Below the pieces are notes generated by a model. It made no database searches. It worked only from the letters and a program-made list of their open reading frames with translations, and had not been told where the DNA came from. From Planctomycetota bacterium (GTDB taxonomy: Bacteria; Planctomycetota; Phycisphaerae; Sedimentisphaerales; Anaerobacaceae), in assembly GCA_014384025.1 (NCBI GenBank), contig JACNGQ010000243.1, forward strand, positions 1 to 43,912: DNA of 43,912 bases, given 5' to 3'. The translations under genes and the position numbers were made by a program. How positions within the stretch are numbered: the first letter of the stretch is position 1; every line of letters starts with the position of its first letter. This document shows positions 1 to 8,832 of the stretch, piece after piece.

Positions 1-106
1 TCAGCATCAAACCGCCCGCCCATAATGTTTCATCGTCAGGGTGTGCTACAATTACAGCACAATTATTGTAAGTCCACATGTGTTTATGTGATTGGGTTTT
101 AGTCAT
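1..106 (-). CDS. PIG-L/LmbE-family deacetylase, N-terminal part (runs off window)
   Basis: The minus-strand reading frame from the ATG at 106-104 runs open to the window edge and gives 35 residues. It contains AVIVAHPDDETLWAGG, the signature N-terminal zinc-binding 'AHPDDE' motif of the PIG-L/LmbE superfamily, which removes acyl groups from N-acetylglucosamine-type amides. The His and the two Asp of this motif are metal ligand and catalytic residues in characterised members. The start lies only 2 bases after the stop of the upstream gene, so the two are very probably co-translated as the last visible genes of the long catabolic operon. The C-terminal part lies outside the window, so the substrate cannot be guessed. 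Confidence 0.8.
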   Translation of the reverse strand, partial: MTKTQSHKHMWTYNNCAVIVAHPDDETLWAGGLML

Positions 107-108
107 GA

Positions 109-1254
109 TTAAAGTCCGGCAAGTAACAGGATTACATCCAGGATGAATAACAGGACGATTGTTGTTTCAAGTAATACCATCCAGAAATTTACCCAATCCT
201 GTTGGAGTAACTGGTAAAGATCACCAAGGGTTTTAAGTTTCTCGCGTATAACCCGGTACCAGTCGGCCAGATGGAAACGATTAGACAGGCTGGTGTATAT
301 TCTTGCCAGATGCCAATCCCCGAAAAATTTCGTTATATTCGATAATTCATCGCTAAACCTGGCAAGATCAACGCGATTCTCACGGAGACTTCGATGTATT
401 TCCCGGCTGACTTTTACCCTGCGCTTTGTTAAGTCACGATAAGCTTTCTCTAACGAACCATCCAAAAGGCGGTCATACGCGGAAAGTTCGACCAACTGAA
501 CGTTGGCTACTTCCATGATATGCAAAATGTCATCAAGGCTGTCTTTTTCGCCAACAACCAAAGCTGCATCCCAGTCTATCACGACCAAATCATGGGAATA
601 ATATGTCAAGTATTGCCCGGTTGATTCTTTTGTTTCCTGTTCGGACAAATCGGCGGTATTGGCCTCTTCGGTTAAAAGGCCGGCAACTTCACGCCGATTT
701 GTTTTTAGCCAGTCTTCAGCCTGAGTTCTTGAACAACCATCGCTATGAGGTAAATCATATAAACAGAAAACGGTATAGTTTTCTATCTGGGTAAGATGGG
801 ATACCGGTTGAATACAATAAGGCTCTAACTCCTGTTTAGCCTGTTCGGCTAACTGCATAACTTCATCTTCGATACTGCTCTGAGCAAATTTAAGCTCGTG
901 ATAACTAACTAAATCGACGATTTTCTCAACATGGAATGGTACGCGAATTTGGATACTAATAGCCCCAACACTGAAGACCTTAATGCTACGTTGAATCCGG
1001 ACGGCTTCGCTGTTGATATGGCGGAGTTCTACAGGAAGCTTTGCCATTTGAGGCTGGTAGAAAAAAAGCTGCCTGGGACTGCGTTTGCTTGGTCCGATGG
1101 AATAATTTTGTAACGATTGCCCAATAAGTTCAGCGACAGGCCGGCGTTTCATATCGTATGCTATATCAAATGCGTAGATATATACGACCTCGCCACAATA
1201 CATAAGGTTCTTCTGATTATCGTCAACAGAATTATATTTTTGTTCGTTTTCCAT
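109..1254 (-). CDS. Putative DUF155/RMND1-like membrane-anchored protein
   Basis: This 381-residue protein is not firmly recognised. It has an N-terminal 'VVYIYAFDIAYDM' strand, a central 'DLVVIDWDAALVVG' segment, a long helical stretch (about 255-345) rich in charged residues, and one strongly hydrophobic C-terminal segment (about 355-380) with an acidic residue in front. That layout resembles DUF155 (RMD1/RMND1/Sif2) proteins, which end in helices plus a C-terminal membrane anchor; the resemblance is judged by eye only. A CorA-like fold was considered, but no GxN motif is present. It lies 41 bases downstream of the GH130 gene and 2 bases upstream of the LmbE start, so it is part of the same transcript. 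Confidence 0.4.
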   Translation of the reverse strand: MENEQKYNSVDDNQKNLMYCGEVVYIYAFDIAYDMKRRPVAELIGQSLQNYSIGPSKRSPRQLFFYQPQMAKLPVELRHINSEAVRIQRSIKVFSVGAISIQIRVPFHVEKIVDLVSYHELKFAQSSIEDEVMQLAEQAKQELEPYCIQPVSHLTQIENYTVFCLYDLPHSDGCSRTQAEDWLKTNRREVAGLLTEEANTADLSEQETKESTGQYLTYYSHDLVVIDWDAALVVGEKDSLDDILHIMEVANVQLVELSAYDRLLDGSLEKAYRDLTKRRVKVSREIHRSLRENRVDLARFSDELSNITKFFGDWHLARIYTSLSNRFHLADWYRVIREKLKTLGDLYQLLQQDWVNFWMVLLETTIVLLFILDVILLLAGL

Positions 1255-1295
1255 AACGACATCTTTTTTCTACTGTATTTTAATGTTAAACATGC

Positions 1296-2273
1296 TCAGC
1301 TTTTCCACCAATCTGAGCAATTACTGTGGTCAGGGCAACTCAGGACAAAATCGACCAATTCATTAAAATCAGCGGTTGCAACGCAAATACGTGAATCGGC
1401 TGCACCATAATAAATAAAAACCGTGTCTTTCTTTTTTATCCATCCGCATGGAAATACAACATCATCGACATCACCTTCACGTTCATAATGAGCTTTGGGA
1501 CCGAAAATCCATTCGTCGGTACGTCGAATGACCTTGGCGGGATTTTCCAGGTCAAGCAGCGCAAGCCCTAATCTGTAGATCGATCCGGAAGCGGTTGTTC
1601 TCACACCGTGATACAGAATAAGCCAGCCCTCTTTGGTCTGCATAGGCGGTGCGCATAAACCAATCTTATTCGCATCCCACCACCCGCCCTCTCTTGCTTG
1701 TATTATTTCATGATGCTCGCCCCAGTGTTTAAGGTTCGGCGAAAAGGATAACCATATATGGGCTCCGAGCATAGCAGACTTAGGGACCGGTCTATGCAGC
1801 ATTGCCCAAAGTCCGTTGAACTTAACAGGGAAAAGAGCGGCATCCTTGTCTTCGGGAGGCATTACCGGCCCCATCCGTTCAAAAGACTTGAAATCACTGG
1901 TCATCGCCAGCGATACAAGAGGACCGCCTTTTGAATAGGCCGTATAACAGATAGCCCACTTATTCAATTCTTCAAGCCGGGTTATCCGCGGGTCTTCTAT
2001 TCCCCAAAGCTCTTCAGGATACTTTTCAGGTTCAGGTTTTAAGAAAGGCATCTTTTCGATTTGCCAGTTATTAATTCCGTCATCACTTCGAGCCACGGTC
2101 AAATGTGACATACCTCTAAAATCTTCAACCCGCGCCAGTAATAATATTTTACCGCCTACCTCTGCAGCGGCTGCATTAAAAACAGAATTTGCCTTGTACG
2201 GCCAGTCTTCGACTGTAAGGATAGGGTTGTCGGGATATCTTCGAAAAAGATCATGTTTTGAGTTCTGATTCAT
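1296..2273 (-). CDS. GH130-family glycoside phosphorylase/hydrolase
   Basis: The protein has 325 residues, normal for the family. Family GH130 consists of five-bladed beta-propellers that phosphorolyse or hydrolyse beta-mannosides. Visible signatures are the early 'NSVFNAAAAEVGGKILLLARVED' region (29-51), 'GIEDPRIT' (91-98) carrying the catalytic Asp of the DPR motif, 'DKDAALFP', 'LYHGV', 'YRLGLALLD', 'DVVFPCG' and the closing 'YYGAADSRICVATAD' blade. No signal peptide is seen, so it acts in the cytoplasm on imported oligosaccharide. An AAAGGAAA ribosome site precedes the ATG. A second, truncated GH130 3' end lies directly upstream at 2312-2434. The mannoside specificity is family knowledge; the exact linkage cannot be told. 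Confidence 0.85.
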   Translation of the reverse strand: MNQNSKHDLFRRYPDNPILTVEDWPYKANSVFNAAAAEVGGKILLLARVEDFRGMSHLTVARSDDGINNWQIEKMPFLKPEPEKYPEELWGIEDPRITRLEELNKWAICYTAYSKGGPLVSLAMTSDFKSFERMGPVMPPEDKDAALFPVKFNGLWAMLHRPVPKSAMLGAHIWLSFSPNLKHWGEHHEIIQAREGGWWDANKIGLCAPPMQTKEGWLILYHGVRTTASGSIYRLGLALLDLENPAKVIRRTDEWIFGPKAHYEREGDVDDVVFPCGWIKKKDTVFIYYGAADSRICVATADFNELVDFVLSCPDHSNCSDWWKS

Positions 2274-2311
2274 CAGTTTCCTTTTTTTATAGTTTTTCCT
2301 TATCTATTGTT

Positions 2312-2434
2312 TTAATAAATCTCACTATTAAAAAGCGGCTGCTTTTCCATAGTCGATGTAACTAATATCCCATTACAATCGGCTGTTATAAGGCAAAGAC
2401 GTGAACTGGGTTCATTATAATACACAAAATAAAT
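2312..2434 (-). pseudogene. Relic of a second GH130 gene (3' end only)
   Basis: The bases directly behind the TAA of the URO-D gene at 2435 read in the same frame for 40 codons to a TAA at 2312. The peptide contains FVYYNEPSSRLCLITADCNG, which matches the last blade of the intact GH130 protein next door (FIYYGAADSRICVATADFNE), and the DNA also aligns without gaps over about 55 bases. There is no start codon or ribosome site of its own. It is best read as the remains of a tandem GH130 copy whose 5' part was removed, or as a partial duplication joined to the URO-D 3' end. Confidence 0.7.
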
Positions 2435-3469
2435 TTATTTGTTCAACCCTACCGCTGACAGAAAAGCCTCAAGATTCTCCGTAGGTACATCCGGAGGCAT
2501 TCCCCCGCCGCAGGACAGGATAATCCGGCTCTTGTCGCTTACCGATTCGAGCTCCGTTTTGATGCTGCTGCACACGTCTTCGGGCGTACCTGCTGCAAGT
2601 ACATCTCGTGTTGGGATGTTTCCGAGCAAGGTAACAGCATTTTTGGTAAGCTCCTTCATCTTGGCGAGGGTGTGCTGGAAGCTGAAATTGAAAAGATTCA
2701 CACCGATTTCGGGAAGATATGGTGCGCAAACAAGTCCGGCGGCGTCGTTGTGGAAGAATTTCACGCTAACATCAAGTGATTGGAAAATACGTCTCAGATA
2801 CGGCAGGGCCGCCTCTTTGAAGTCTTCCTCGCCTAAAAAGCCTACGATGTCATCGAGAATGAATATACCGTCAATGGAAGGGAAGGTCTCGAACTGAAGT
2901 TTGAGCCAGTCGATTATGAAATCTGTTACAATATTGAGCAGCTCGCTTGTTTCGTCAGGATTGGTTCGGATGGCCATAAGGAATTCGGTGCTGCCGGCCA
3001 GGAACGAAGCCACGTTCAACGGTCCGCGTGCAACTGCAAACTTAATGTTATGGCCTGCCTGTTCGATTTGGCTTTGGTAGTGCTTTAGACGATTGAGGAC
3101 GAACGGCAGCAGGCCATCCGTTTTGGGATTCGGTTTGTTGAGTGAGTTTACCTGCAGAATATCGTTGATAATTTTATCCGCATAGGGCAATTCGTTTTCC
3201 TGCCAGGAGCATTTCGCGCCGAAAGCTGACGGCTCCGTGCACATTCCAAACTCGGACCAGAATCCCGGTAAAAACATAATATCCGGAAATTGCTCGATGG
3301 CTTTGAGGTTGGCATCGAACCACATTTGTTCGTTAGAGAAGTAATCGAGAACGGACATGCCCGCCCAGCCCGGAAGCCAGGGACTATCGATAATAAATCC
3401 CACCGGTACCGGCTCGAACAGTTCACCGTTTATAACGGCCAGCAATTGTTCCCACTGTTCAGTTGTCAT
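2435..3469 (-). CDS. URO-D/MtaA-CmuA superfamily protein (copy 1)
   Basis: This 344-residue protein belongs by pattern to the uroporphyrinogen decarboxylase superfamily, which includes HemE and the cobamide methyltransferases MtaA and CmuA. It shows the superfamily closing region 'LLGNIPTRDVLAAGTPEDV' then 'IILSCGGGMPPDVPTENLEAF', and a His in 'FFHNDAAG' where MtaA-type proteins carry the first zinc ligand. The usual HxC is HND here, so zinc binding may be altered. It lacks the N-terminal arginine-rich HemE signature, so it is not heme biosynthesis. The ATG overlaps the TGA of the upstream transporter gene (ATGA), indicating translational coupling. No corrinoid protein is present in the window, so a methyl-transfer role is only inferred. 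Confidence 0.7.
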   Translation of the reverse strand: MTTEQWEQLLAVINGELFEPVPVGFIIDSPWLPGWAGMSVLDYFSNEQMWFDANLKAIEQFPDIMFLPGFWSEFGMCTEPSAFGAKCSWQENELPYADKIINDILQVNSLNKPNPKTDGLLPFVLNRLKHYQSQIEQAGHNIKFAVARGPLNVASFLAGSTEFLMAIRTNPDETSELLNIVTDFIIDWLKLQFETFPSIDGIFILDDIVGFLGEEDFKEAALPYLRRIFQSLDVSVKFFHNDAAGLVCAPYLPEIGVNLFNFSFQHTLAKMKELTKNAVTLLGNIPTRDVLAAGTPEDVCSSIKTELESVSDKSRIILSCGGGMPPDVPTENLEAFLSAVGLNK

Positions 3470-5220
3470 GCTGTTTTGGGCTTTTTACGGACGAAATGCA
3501 CTATGATGCAAAGAACGATAAAGCCGACGAGTATCCCAATTCCTTTCCACTGCAATTTCGACCAGAGGCTCCAGACACTTCCGAATGCGGCCGCACCGGA
3601 TGCCAGCGCCATAAGGACATTCCAGAGTATGCGTTTGGCCCCGATAGGCATATTCTCGCCGAGGAAACTCTTCTGGTTCATCAGGAGGAAGAAAGCGAAG
3701 TATGCTATTGGCAGCAAAACCATTGCAAAGACCGACGTTGGTACCGCCAGATATGGTGCGGCGTCTTTCCAGAAAAACGGTCCGAGCGCTCCAACCGATA
3801 CCATCAGGCTTCCCAATCTCTGAGTCCAGCCTCTTGGCGGCCTTCCCAAAAGCTCGCAGAGGCAAAGGCCATTGATAGTCATAAGCATTGTCGCCGCACT
3901 CATCGCCATTCCAATAACACCTAAGCCGAATACATACTGGGCTATAACAGGTCCTGTAAGCGGAGTAAGCGTGTCGGCCAGATTGGAGGCGTCGCGATTG
4001 ACAAGAATAGCCGCCATTCTCTTATCGGCCCAGGGCAGGGCCTGCGATTTGGCCTGCACCTGCTCCGGGGTGAGTTTAGCGAATTCCTCGGCCCCTATTT
4101 CGAAGTTTAGTCTGCTTGCGAGAAGTTGTTGGTAGCGACCGACCAGATTTGGTGCAGGCTCAGCAGTTATCTGACCGCCCGGCTCGTCGGCGACGAAACC
4201 CTCCGCCGGCTGGCCATGAAACTGGCTGCTTGAAGCGATCACGACACATCCTGTTGCGATAATAAACGGTATGAACAGGCCGGTTGAAAGGTCGAAAATC
4301 GCCAAACCGCGGAAATATTTGTCCCAGCCCTTTCGCAGCATTGAATAGGGCAGCAGGAATGTCATGTTAATCCCTACCGCCGTTGCAGCGGCGCTTATCA
4401 TCACGTCACGCTGCTTGCCCACAATCATATCGGTCCAGAAAGACTGGAACTGTTCAGAAACTTTTTCGATATGAGGCATTATGTAATCCGTCGGCTTGAC
4501 GAACAGGCTCAGGTCTGGAACCAGGCCGCTGAGAATTTCGCCCCAGCGAATCTTTCCTTCTATGCTGAGCTTGATGACGACGCCGAGGAAGCACAGCACA
4601 ATCATGCTGACGATTGTCTTAATAAGGATCTCGAATACCTTCGTACCCTTGCCGCCGGCACCATAGGTCAAAGTAAATGTGAGGCAGAAAGTGAGGAAGA
4701 TTGCGCCGGCGATCATTTTACTGGGTATTTCCGCCATTGAAGCCGGCCCAAGCAGGCCGGGCAGGATGTTCTGGCGCAGTGCCGCAGTTCCCAGTGCAAA
4801 CTGAGGAAGTGACCATACGAGATTTGCCATCATCGAAGCAATCAGCCAGCCCCAGCCTAATACCGGGCTGACATGGGTGTTAATCGCATGCAACGGCCGC
4901 TCACCGGCCGAGAGTGTTACATATGCGATGGCGCTCATCATAATAATTCCTAAAATCATCGCCAGCGGCTGGAGCCACATAAAACTGAAGCCGACCAGCA
5001 CACCCAGATACAAACTCGACGACAGCGAGCCTCCGCCTAAGGTTATGCCGCTCTGCAGCCAGCCGGGCCCTGATAATCTCATATAAGCCTTTAAAAGCGC
5101 CCCTTTACCTTTGCGCTGCCCATCCAATATCATTTGGCGGTCCTTTTCGATGCGCGGGTTCATGTGCATTACTTGCTGGGCCTGAGCCTGCGGGCTTTGT
5201 TCAGTTTCGTTTGGCGACAT
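3466..5220 (-). CDS. Nramp-related membrane transporter lacking canonical metal motifs
   Basis: The protein has 584 residues and about eleven hydrophobic segments, with a soluble loop near 330-410. 'SGPGWLQSGITLGGGSLSSS' (about 50-70) occupies the place of the Nramp TM1 motif GPG...DPGN, and 'INMTFLLPYSML' occupies that of the TM6 MPH motif. The Asp, Asn and Met that bind Mn/Fe in true Nramp proteins are therefore absent, so the substrate is probably not a transition metal. A good ribosome site (AGGAGAG) lies 8 bases before the ATG. It sits between two URO-D-family genes and overlaps the next start by 4 bases, so it may import the substrate of those proteins; this is inference. Confidence 0.65.
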   Translation of the reverse strand: MSPNETEQSPQAQAQQVMHMNPRIEKDRQMILDGQRKGKGALLKAYMRLSGPGWLQSGITLGGGSLSSSLYLGVLVGFSFMWLQPLAMILGIIMMSAIAYVTLSAGERPLHAINTHVSPVLGWGWLIASMMANLVWSLPQFALGTAALRQNILPGLLGPASMAEIPSKMIAGAIFLTFCLTFTLTYGAGGKGTKVFEILIKTIVSMIVLCFLGVVIKLSIEGKIRWGEILSGLVPDLSLFVKPTDYIMPHIEKVSEQFQSFWTDMIVGKQRDVMISAAATAVGINMTFLLPYSMLRKGWDKYFRGLAIFDLSTGLFIPFIIATGCVVIASSSQFHGQPAEGFVADEPGGQITAEPAPNLVGRYQQLLASRLNFEIGAEEFAKLTPEQVQAKSQALPWADKRMAAILVNRDASNLADTLTPLTGPVIAQYVFGLGVIGMAMSAATMLMTINGLCLCELLGRPPRGWTQRLGSLMVSVGALGPFFWKDAAPYLAVPTSVFAMVLLPIAYFAFFLLMNQKSFLGENMPIGAKRILWNVLMALASGAAAFGSVWSLWSKLQWKGIGILVGFIVLCIIVHFVRKKPKTA

Positions 5221-5237
5221 ATGTTTACTCTCCTGTA

Positions 5238-6218
5238 TTAAACATTCCTTCCTGTGCTCTTAGACAGAATATATTCTTTTGTTTTTAAGACTGCTTGAGG
5301 GTCTGTTTCAAACGGCAGACATCCCGTCCCAATACAAACTTTCCCTCTATTGTTGGCCAGTTCGAATATTCTGTCAACTTCCTTTTCGACATCTCCGAAA
5401 TTTTTTGAACTCATTGGTCTTGGGTCCATATTGATTCTGACCATCACTTCGGGGTATTCCTGCATTATGTCCATAAACAGTTTTTGGTCTGTTCCGGCCG
5501 GACAACAGACGTACCCGGTTCCGGTTTGTAGAATCGAATCAAGGATAGGAGCTGTGTCACCACCCATAATGCAGGGAACCGGATGGCCGACAACCGCTGC
5601 TGTCTTTTCCATGGTTTCTTTGAGGGCGTCAAACTCAATTTTTTTGAAGTCCTGAGGCGACAATAATGGGGGAGTTGCCGCCGATTCAAAGAATGCGATA
5701 TCCAGACCCTGGCGAACGACTTCTTCACAAAACTCTACCTGCCCGGTCACAAGGTGACTTAGCATACGGGCAACCAGGTCTGGGCCGGTCATAATCTCGC
5801 ACAACAGGTTCTCGAATCCCATTAGATTTGTTGCCAGCGAGAACGGCCCGCTCAATGGAATTCTGACATCCGCCCCGGGACATTCATCAGCAATGCGACG
5901 GGCGGCTTCTATGACCATCGGAATACGACCATCGGTTGTTGGGTTAAACGGCTCCAGATTTATCAGCTCTTTTGAGGTGGAATATGGATGCCTGACAATG
6001 GCGGGAACACCGGTGCCGGCGGGCCTGTCAACTGTTGCGCCGTACGCTTCGGCTTCGAGATTGTAAATATCTATACCTACCACGATAGGGCGATGATTGT
6101 AGAGGCGAAACGTTTCAATATGAGCTTGTGAAAGCAGCCGGCCGTTGCGCGATACTTCCCAGGGGGATTTGCCAATGACTCTGGCGGCGTGTTCATATAC
6201 TGAAGGACAGAATTGCAC
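5238..6218 (-). CDS. URO-D/MtaA-CmuA superfamily protein (copy 2)
   Basis: This 326-residue protein is a second member of the uroporphyrinogen decarboxylase superfamily and differs strongly from copy 1. Visible features are 'RIPLSGPFSLATNLMGFENLL' in the middle, where the superfamily has 'GPFTLA..L.G', then 'IMGGDTAPIL' and a closing 'CIGTGCLPFETDPQAVLKTK'. Two Cys in that last segment could be zinc ligands, as in MtaA-type methyltransferases. The start is a GTG at 6218 with AAAGGAA upstream. It lies 17 bases before the transporter gene and 35 bases after the dehydrogenase gene. A role in one-carbon or methyl-group removal from the imported compound is possible but not shown. Confidence 0.7.
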   Translation of the reverse strand: MQFCPSVYEHAARVIGKSPWEVSRNGRLLSQAHIETFRLYNHRPIVVGIDIYNLEAEAYGATVDRPAGTGVPAIVRHPYSTSKELINLEPFNPTTDGRIPMVIEAARRIADECPGADVRIPLSGPFSLATNLMGFENLLCEIMTGPDLVARMLSHLVTGQVEFCEEVVRQGLDIAFFESAATPPLLSPQDFKKIEFDALKETMEKTAAVVGHPVPCIMGGDTAPILDSILQTGTGYVCCPAGTDQKLFMDIMQEYPEVMVRINMDPRPMSSKNFGDVEKEVDRIFELANNRGKVCIGTGCLPFETDPQAVLKTKEYILSKSTGRNV

Positions 6219-6253
6219 GTTCGTTGATTCCTTTCCTTATAAACATGAAAGTA

Positions 6254-7132
6254 TTAAAGTTTGTTTCTGCGTTCAATTTCCCTAATAACTGCCGAGTTGT
6301 CTAAATCTCCGTCGCCCGCTTCTATTGCCTTTTTCAGGACATCAAAGTGTACTCTCGACAATGGCAGTTCCTGACCGAGCTTTTCAGAGTATTTTAAGAT
6401 AATCGAAACGTCCTTGTGATGCTGGCGAAGTCTTGCCTGTGTGGTGAAATCACCGTCTAACATCTTTTTGCCCTTGACGTCCATTGCGGCTGAGTAAGCA
6501 GGCGTAACTTTTAGCAGCTCAAGAAATGCCTTTGGGTCGAGGCCTAATTTGCCTGCAAAAACAAGCCCTTCGGCTAATGCCAGGCGGTTTAAGCCAAGAA
6601 TCAAATTACTCGCGAGCTTGGCCCGGGAGCCGTTTCCCGAATCGCCTAAGTAAAATACATCTGCGCCGAGCGTTTGAAAAATATCCGTACACTTTTCATA
6701 TGCAATTTTGTCACCACCGACCATAAACGTTATCTCTTTGTCCCTGACCTGTTGACTGGAGCCGGAAAAAGGGGCATCCAGAAAGTAAATATCCTTTTTT
6801 GCGAGTCGTTGTGCCAATGCCGCTGTTTCTTCGGGATCACCGGTGGTCGTATCAATTATATATCTCGGAAGTGTTTTGGCCTCTAAAATACCTTCTGGAC
6901 CTTCGACAACTTTCAATACCACTTCCGTATTCGGGAGCGAAAGTATTACACGGTCGGTTTGTTCGGCCACCTGCGCGGGATTATCGACGGCTTTTCCACC
7001 CAACTGTTCAAGGTGTTCGCACTTTGCAGGCTTGATGTCAAAGCCGATAACATTGAACTGCTCGGCAAGCAGTCGCTCTGCCATCGCAGTGCCGACAAGA
7101 CCAAGACCAACGAGTCCGATTTTAGAAGTCAC
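6254..7132 (-). CDS. 3-hydroxyisobutyrate dehydrogenase-like NAD(P)-dependent oxidoreductase
   Basis: The protein has 292 residues, the usual size for beta-hydroxyacid dehydrogenases. The N-terminal Rossmann motif 'GLVGLGLVGTAMAERLL' is followed by 'DAPFSGSSQQ' (about 119-128; the substrate-binding DAPVSGG equivalent) and 'GSRAKLASNLILGLN', which carries the conserved catalytic Lys. Members oxidise 3-hydroxyacids such as 3-hydroxyisobutyrate, tartronate semialdehyde or related sugar acids to semialdehydes, or reduce the latter. The start is GTG with AAGGA upstream. It lies 17 bases downstream of the symporter gene. Tartronate semialdehyde reduction to glycerate would fit the glycerate kinase at the other end of the window, but the distance makes this speculative. 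Confidence 0.8.
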   Translation of the reverse strand: MTSKIGLVGLGLVGTAMAERLLAEQFNVIGFDIKPAKCEHLEQLGGKAVDNPAQVAEQTDRVILSLPNTEVVLKVVEGPEGILEAKTLPRYIIDTTTGDPEETAALAQRLAKKDIYFLDAPFSGSSQQVRDKEITFMVGGDKIAYEKCTDIFQTLGADVFYLGDSGNGSRAKLASNLILGLNRLALAEGLVFAGKLGLDPKAFLELLKVTPAYSAAMDVKGKKMLDGDFTTQARLRQHHKDVSIILKYSEKLGQELPLSRVHFDVLKKAIEAGDGDLDNSAVIREIERRNKL

Positions 7133-7149
7133 TCTATTGTCCTTTTGTT

Positions 7150-8802
7150 TTATTTAAGTATCACCAGCATCACAAGCACACAGGCCAGACAGATTCCTAA
7201 TGTTACCAAAAGGCCAATCCAGGACTGACGTGATGGCTTAACGATGAAAAGTCCGCTGCCGGGCAGTAAGCGTTTTTGTCGAGGGACGGCCTCATCGAGA
7301 GGCAAAGCCAGTTTATCCTCCTGGCCGATTGGGACATAGATCTTCGTGAAGAATTTTTCGATTGTCTCTCGGCTCGGCGGCTTTGTTACAAGGCTGCCGA
7401 TTACCCCGGCAAGTACGCCAACTAAGATTGGAATGCCAATGGTGACATCCCTGCCGGAGTTTAGAACATAACGGCTAATCAGAAACGTGCCCGAGGCCAG
7501 AATCGTGCTGGAAAACATTCCTGTTGCATTCATGCGAGGCCAGAGAATACCCATTGCCGTGGAGATACCTACCAGGCTGAGGATGTTGAAATAATCGAGT
7601 ATTGCTTTGACGAGGTTGCTCCTCATAAGAATTGCCGCCACAAGTGCCGAAAAAGCGATGAAAACACCAATAATACGGGTCACATGCACCAACTGCTTCT
7701 CTTCGGCGTTTGGATTTATGAAAACGCGATATATGTTTTGAGAGAAAAGCCCCGCGACTGTCACCTGCACCGCATCGCCGCTGGACATAGCAGCAGCCAT
7801 CACACAGGCGAGCATTATACCCTGAAGCCCGGGGCTTAGTAACCCGCGGATTGCATCGCCAAAGGCGGCGTCTTTATTTATCTCCGAACCCGTGTTGAGC
7901 AGATATGCCAGCCAGCACAAGCCAAGCACGCACCAGCCGATTGTGCAAACGCGCTTGAGGATGTTGCCGTATGTAAAGCCTATTCGCCCTTCCCATTCGG
8001 TCTTGCCCGCCGCACATACGCTCATCAGGTGCGGAAATGCCAGTGCCGTCAGCGGAGCATTGATACTCAGCAGAAGCACGGTAAGTAAACTGAATTGTTT
8101 CGGATCGAATAAGCTCAGGTAAGTGTTTTCCTGCGCTGCTAATGTCGCCCGCATACCGACCAGACCGTCCACACGACTGAGTGCAATAGGAATGGCAATG
8201 AATGACAGGGCGATAATCATGAAGCCTTGAATCATATCGGTGCGGATGGCCGCGATTATGCCGCCCCAGTAGCTGTAGATTATGAACACCACCGTGGTGA
8301 CAAATAAGATTCCAAAGAACCACATATCGCTTTCCTGCACCGTGGCTTTGCCCATCACGCCCTGTACGGTGCGGGTTGTCGCAAGCATCACGCCCGCCAA
8401 GAATACAATCATTCCGACCGATGCTACGATAATATACAGCACACTGGCCGATCTGCCGAAGCGCTCCCGGAAAAAGTCGGCCATCGTAAGGCAGCGCATT
8501 CGCCGGATTATCGGCGCGATAATCCAGTAGAAGGGCGTCCCGAACAGCCACATCCACGAGACCCAGATACCGGAGGCCCCGCTTACGACACCCTGGCTCA
8601 TTACCCCAGCCACATTGCCCGGGTGCGTCCCTGCGCCGAATGCGTGCATCACCATCATCGGCCAGCCGAACTGGCGGTTGCCCAGCAGATAGCCTTCCTG
8701 GTTGTGAATACCCTTCTTGCTCCACCAGCCCATCAGGAGCATTCCGGCAAAATATAATACGAGCACAATCCAGATTGCGTAGTGTAAACCAAGAAACTCC
8801 AT
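7150..8802 (-). CDS. Sodium:solute symporter (SSS family)
   Basis: This 550-residue protein has a dozen or more hydrophobic segments and the general layout of the SSS/LeuT-fold family, which couples Na+ entry to uptake of sugars, carboxylates or amino acids. Supporting segments are 'YLLGNRQFGWPMMVMHAFGA' at the second helix, 'SYWGGIIAAIRTDMIQGFMI' (the SSS signature region), and 'ACVMAAAMSSGDAVQVTVAG' near the middle, where SSS proteins carry small and hydroxyl residues for the second Na+ site. A strong ribosome site (AAGGAG) lies 6 bases before the ATG. Its position between the two dehydrogenases suggests that it brings in the monosaccharide or acid they use; the solute cannot be read from sequence. 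Confidence 0.85.
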   Translation of the reverse strand: MEFLGLHYAIWIVLVLYFAGMLLMGWWSKKGIHNQEGYLLGNRQFGWPMMVMHAFGAGTHPGNVAGVMSQGVVSGASGIWVSWMWLFGTPFYWIIAPIIRRMRCLTMADFFRERFGRSASVLYIIVASVGMIVFLAGVMLATTRTVQGVMGKATVQESDMWFFGILFVTTVVFIIYSYWGGIIAAIRTDMIQGFMIIALSFIAIPIALSRVDGLVGMRATLAAQENTYLSLFDPKQFSLLTVLLLSINAPLTALAFPHLMSVCAAGKTEWEGRIGFTYGNILKRVCTIGWCVLGLCWLAYLLNTGSEINKDAAFGDAIRGLLSPGLQGIMLACVMAAAMSSGDAVQVTVAGLFSQNIYRVFINPNAEEKQLVHVTRIIGVFIAFSALVAAILMRSNLVKAILDYFNILSLVGISTAMGILWPRMNATGMFSSTILASGTFLISRYVLNSGRDVTIGIPILVGVLAGVIGSLVTKPPSRETIEKFFTKIYVPIGQEDKLALPLDEAVPRQKRLLPGSGLFIVKPSRQSWIGLLVTLGICLACVLVMLVILK

Positions 8803-8832
8803 AGTGACTCCTTATCCGTGGTTTGCAACTTG

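Noticed and set aside
2439-3823. Several plus-strand ORFs of 92-177 codons under the URO-D and transporter genes
   Set aside because: They lie wholly opposite strongly supported genes, lack ribosome sites and have shadow-like composition.
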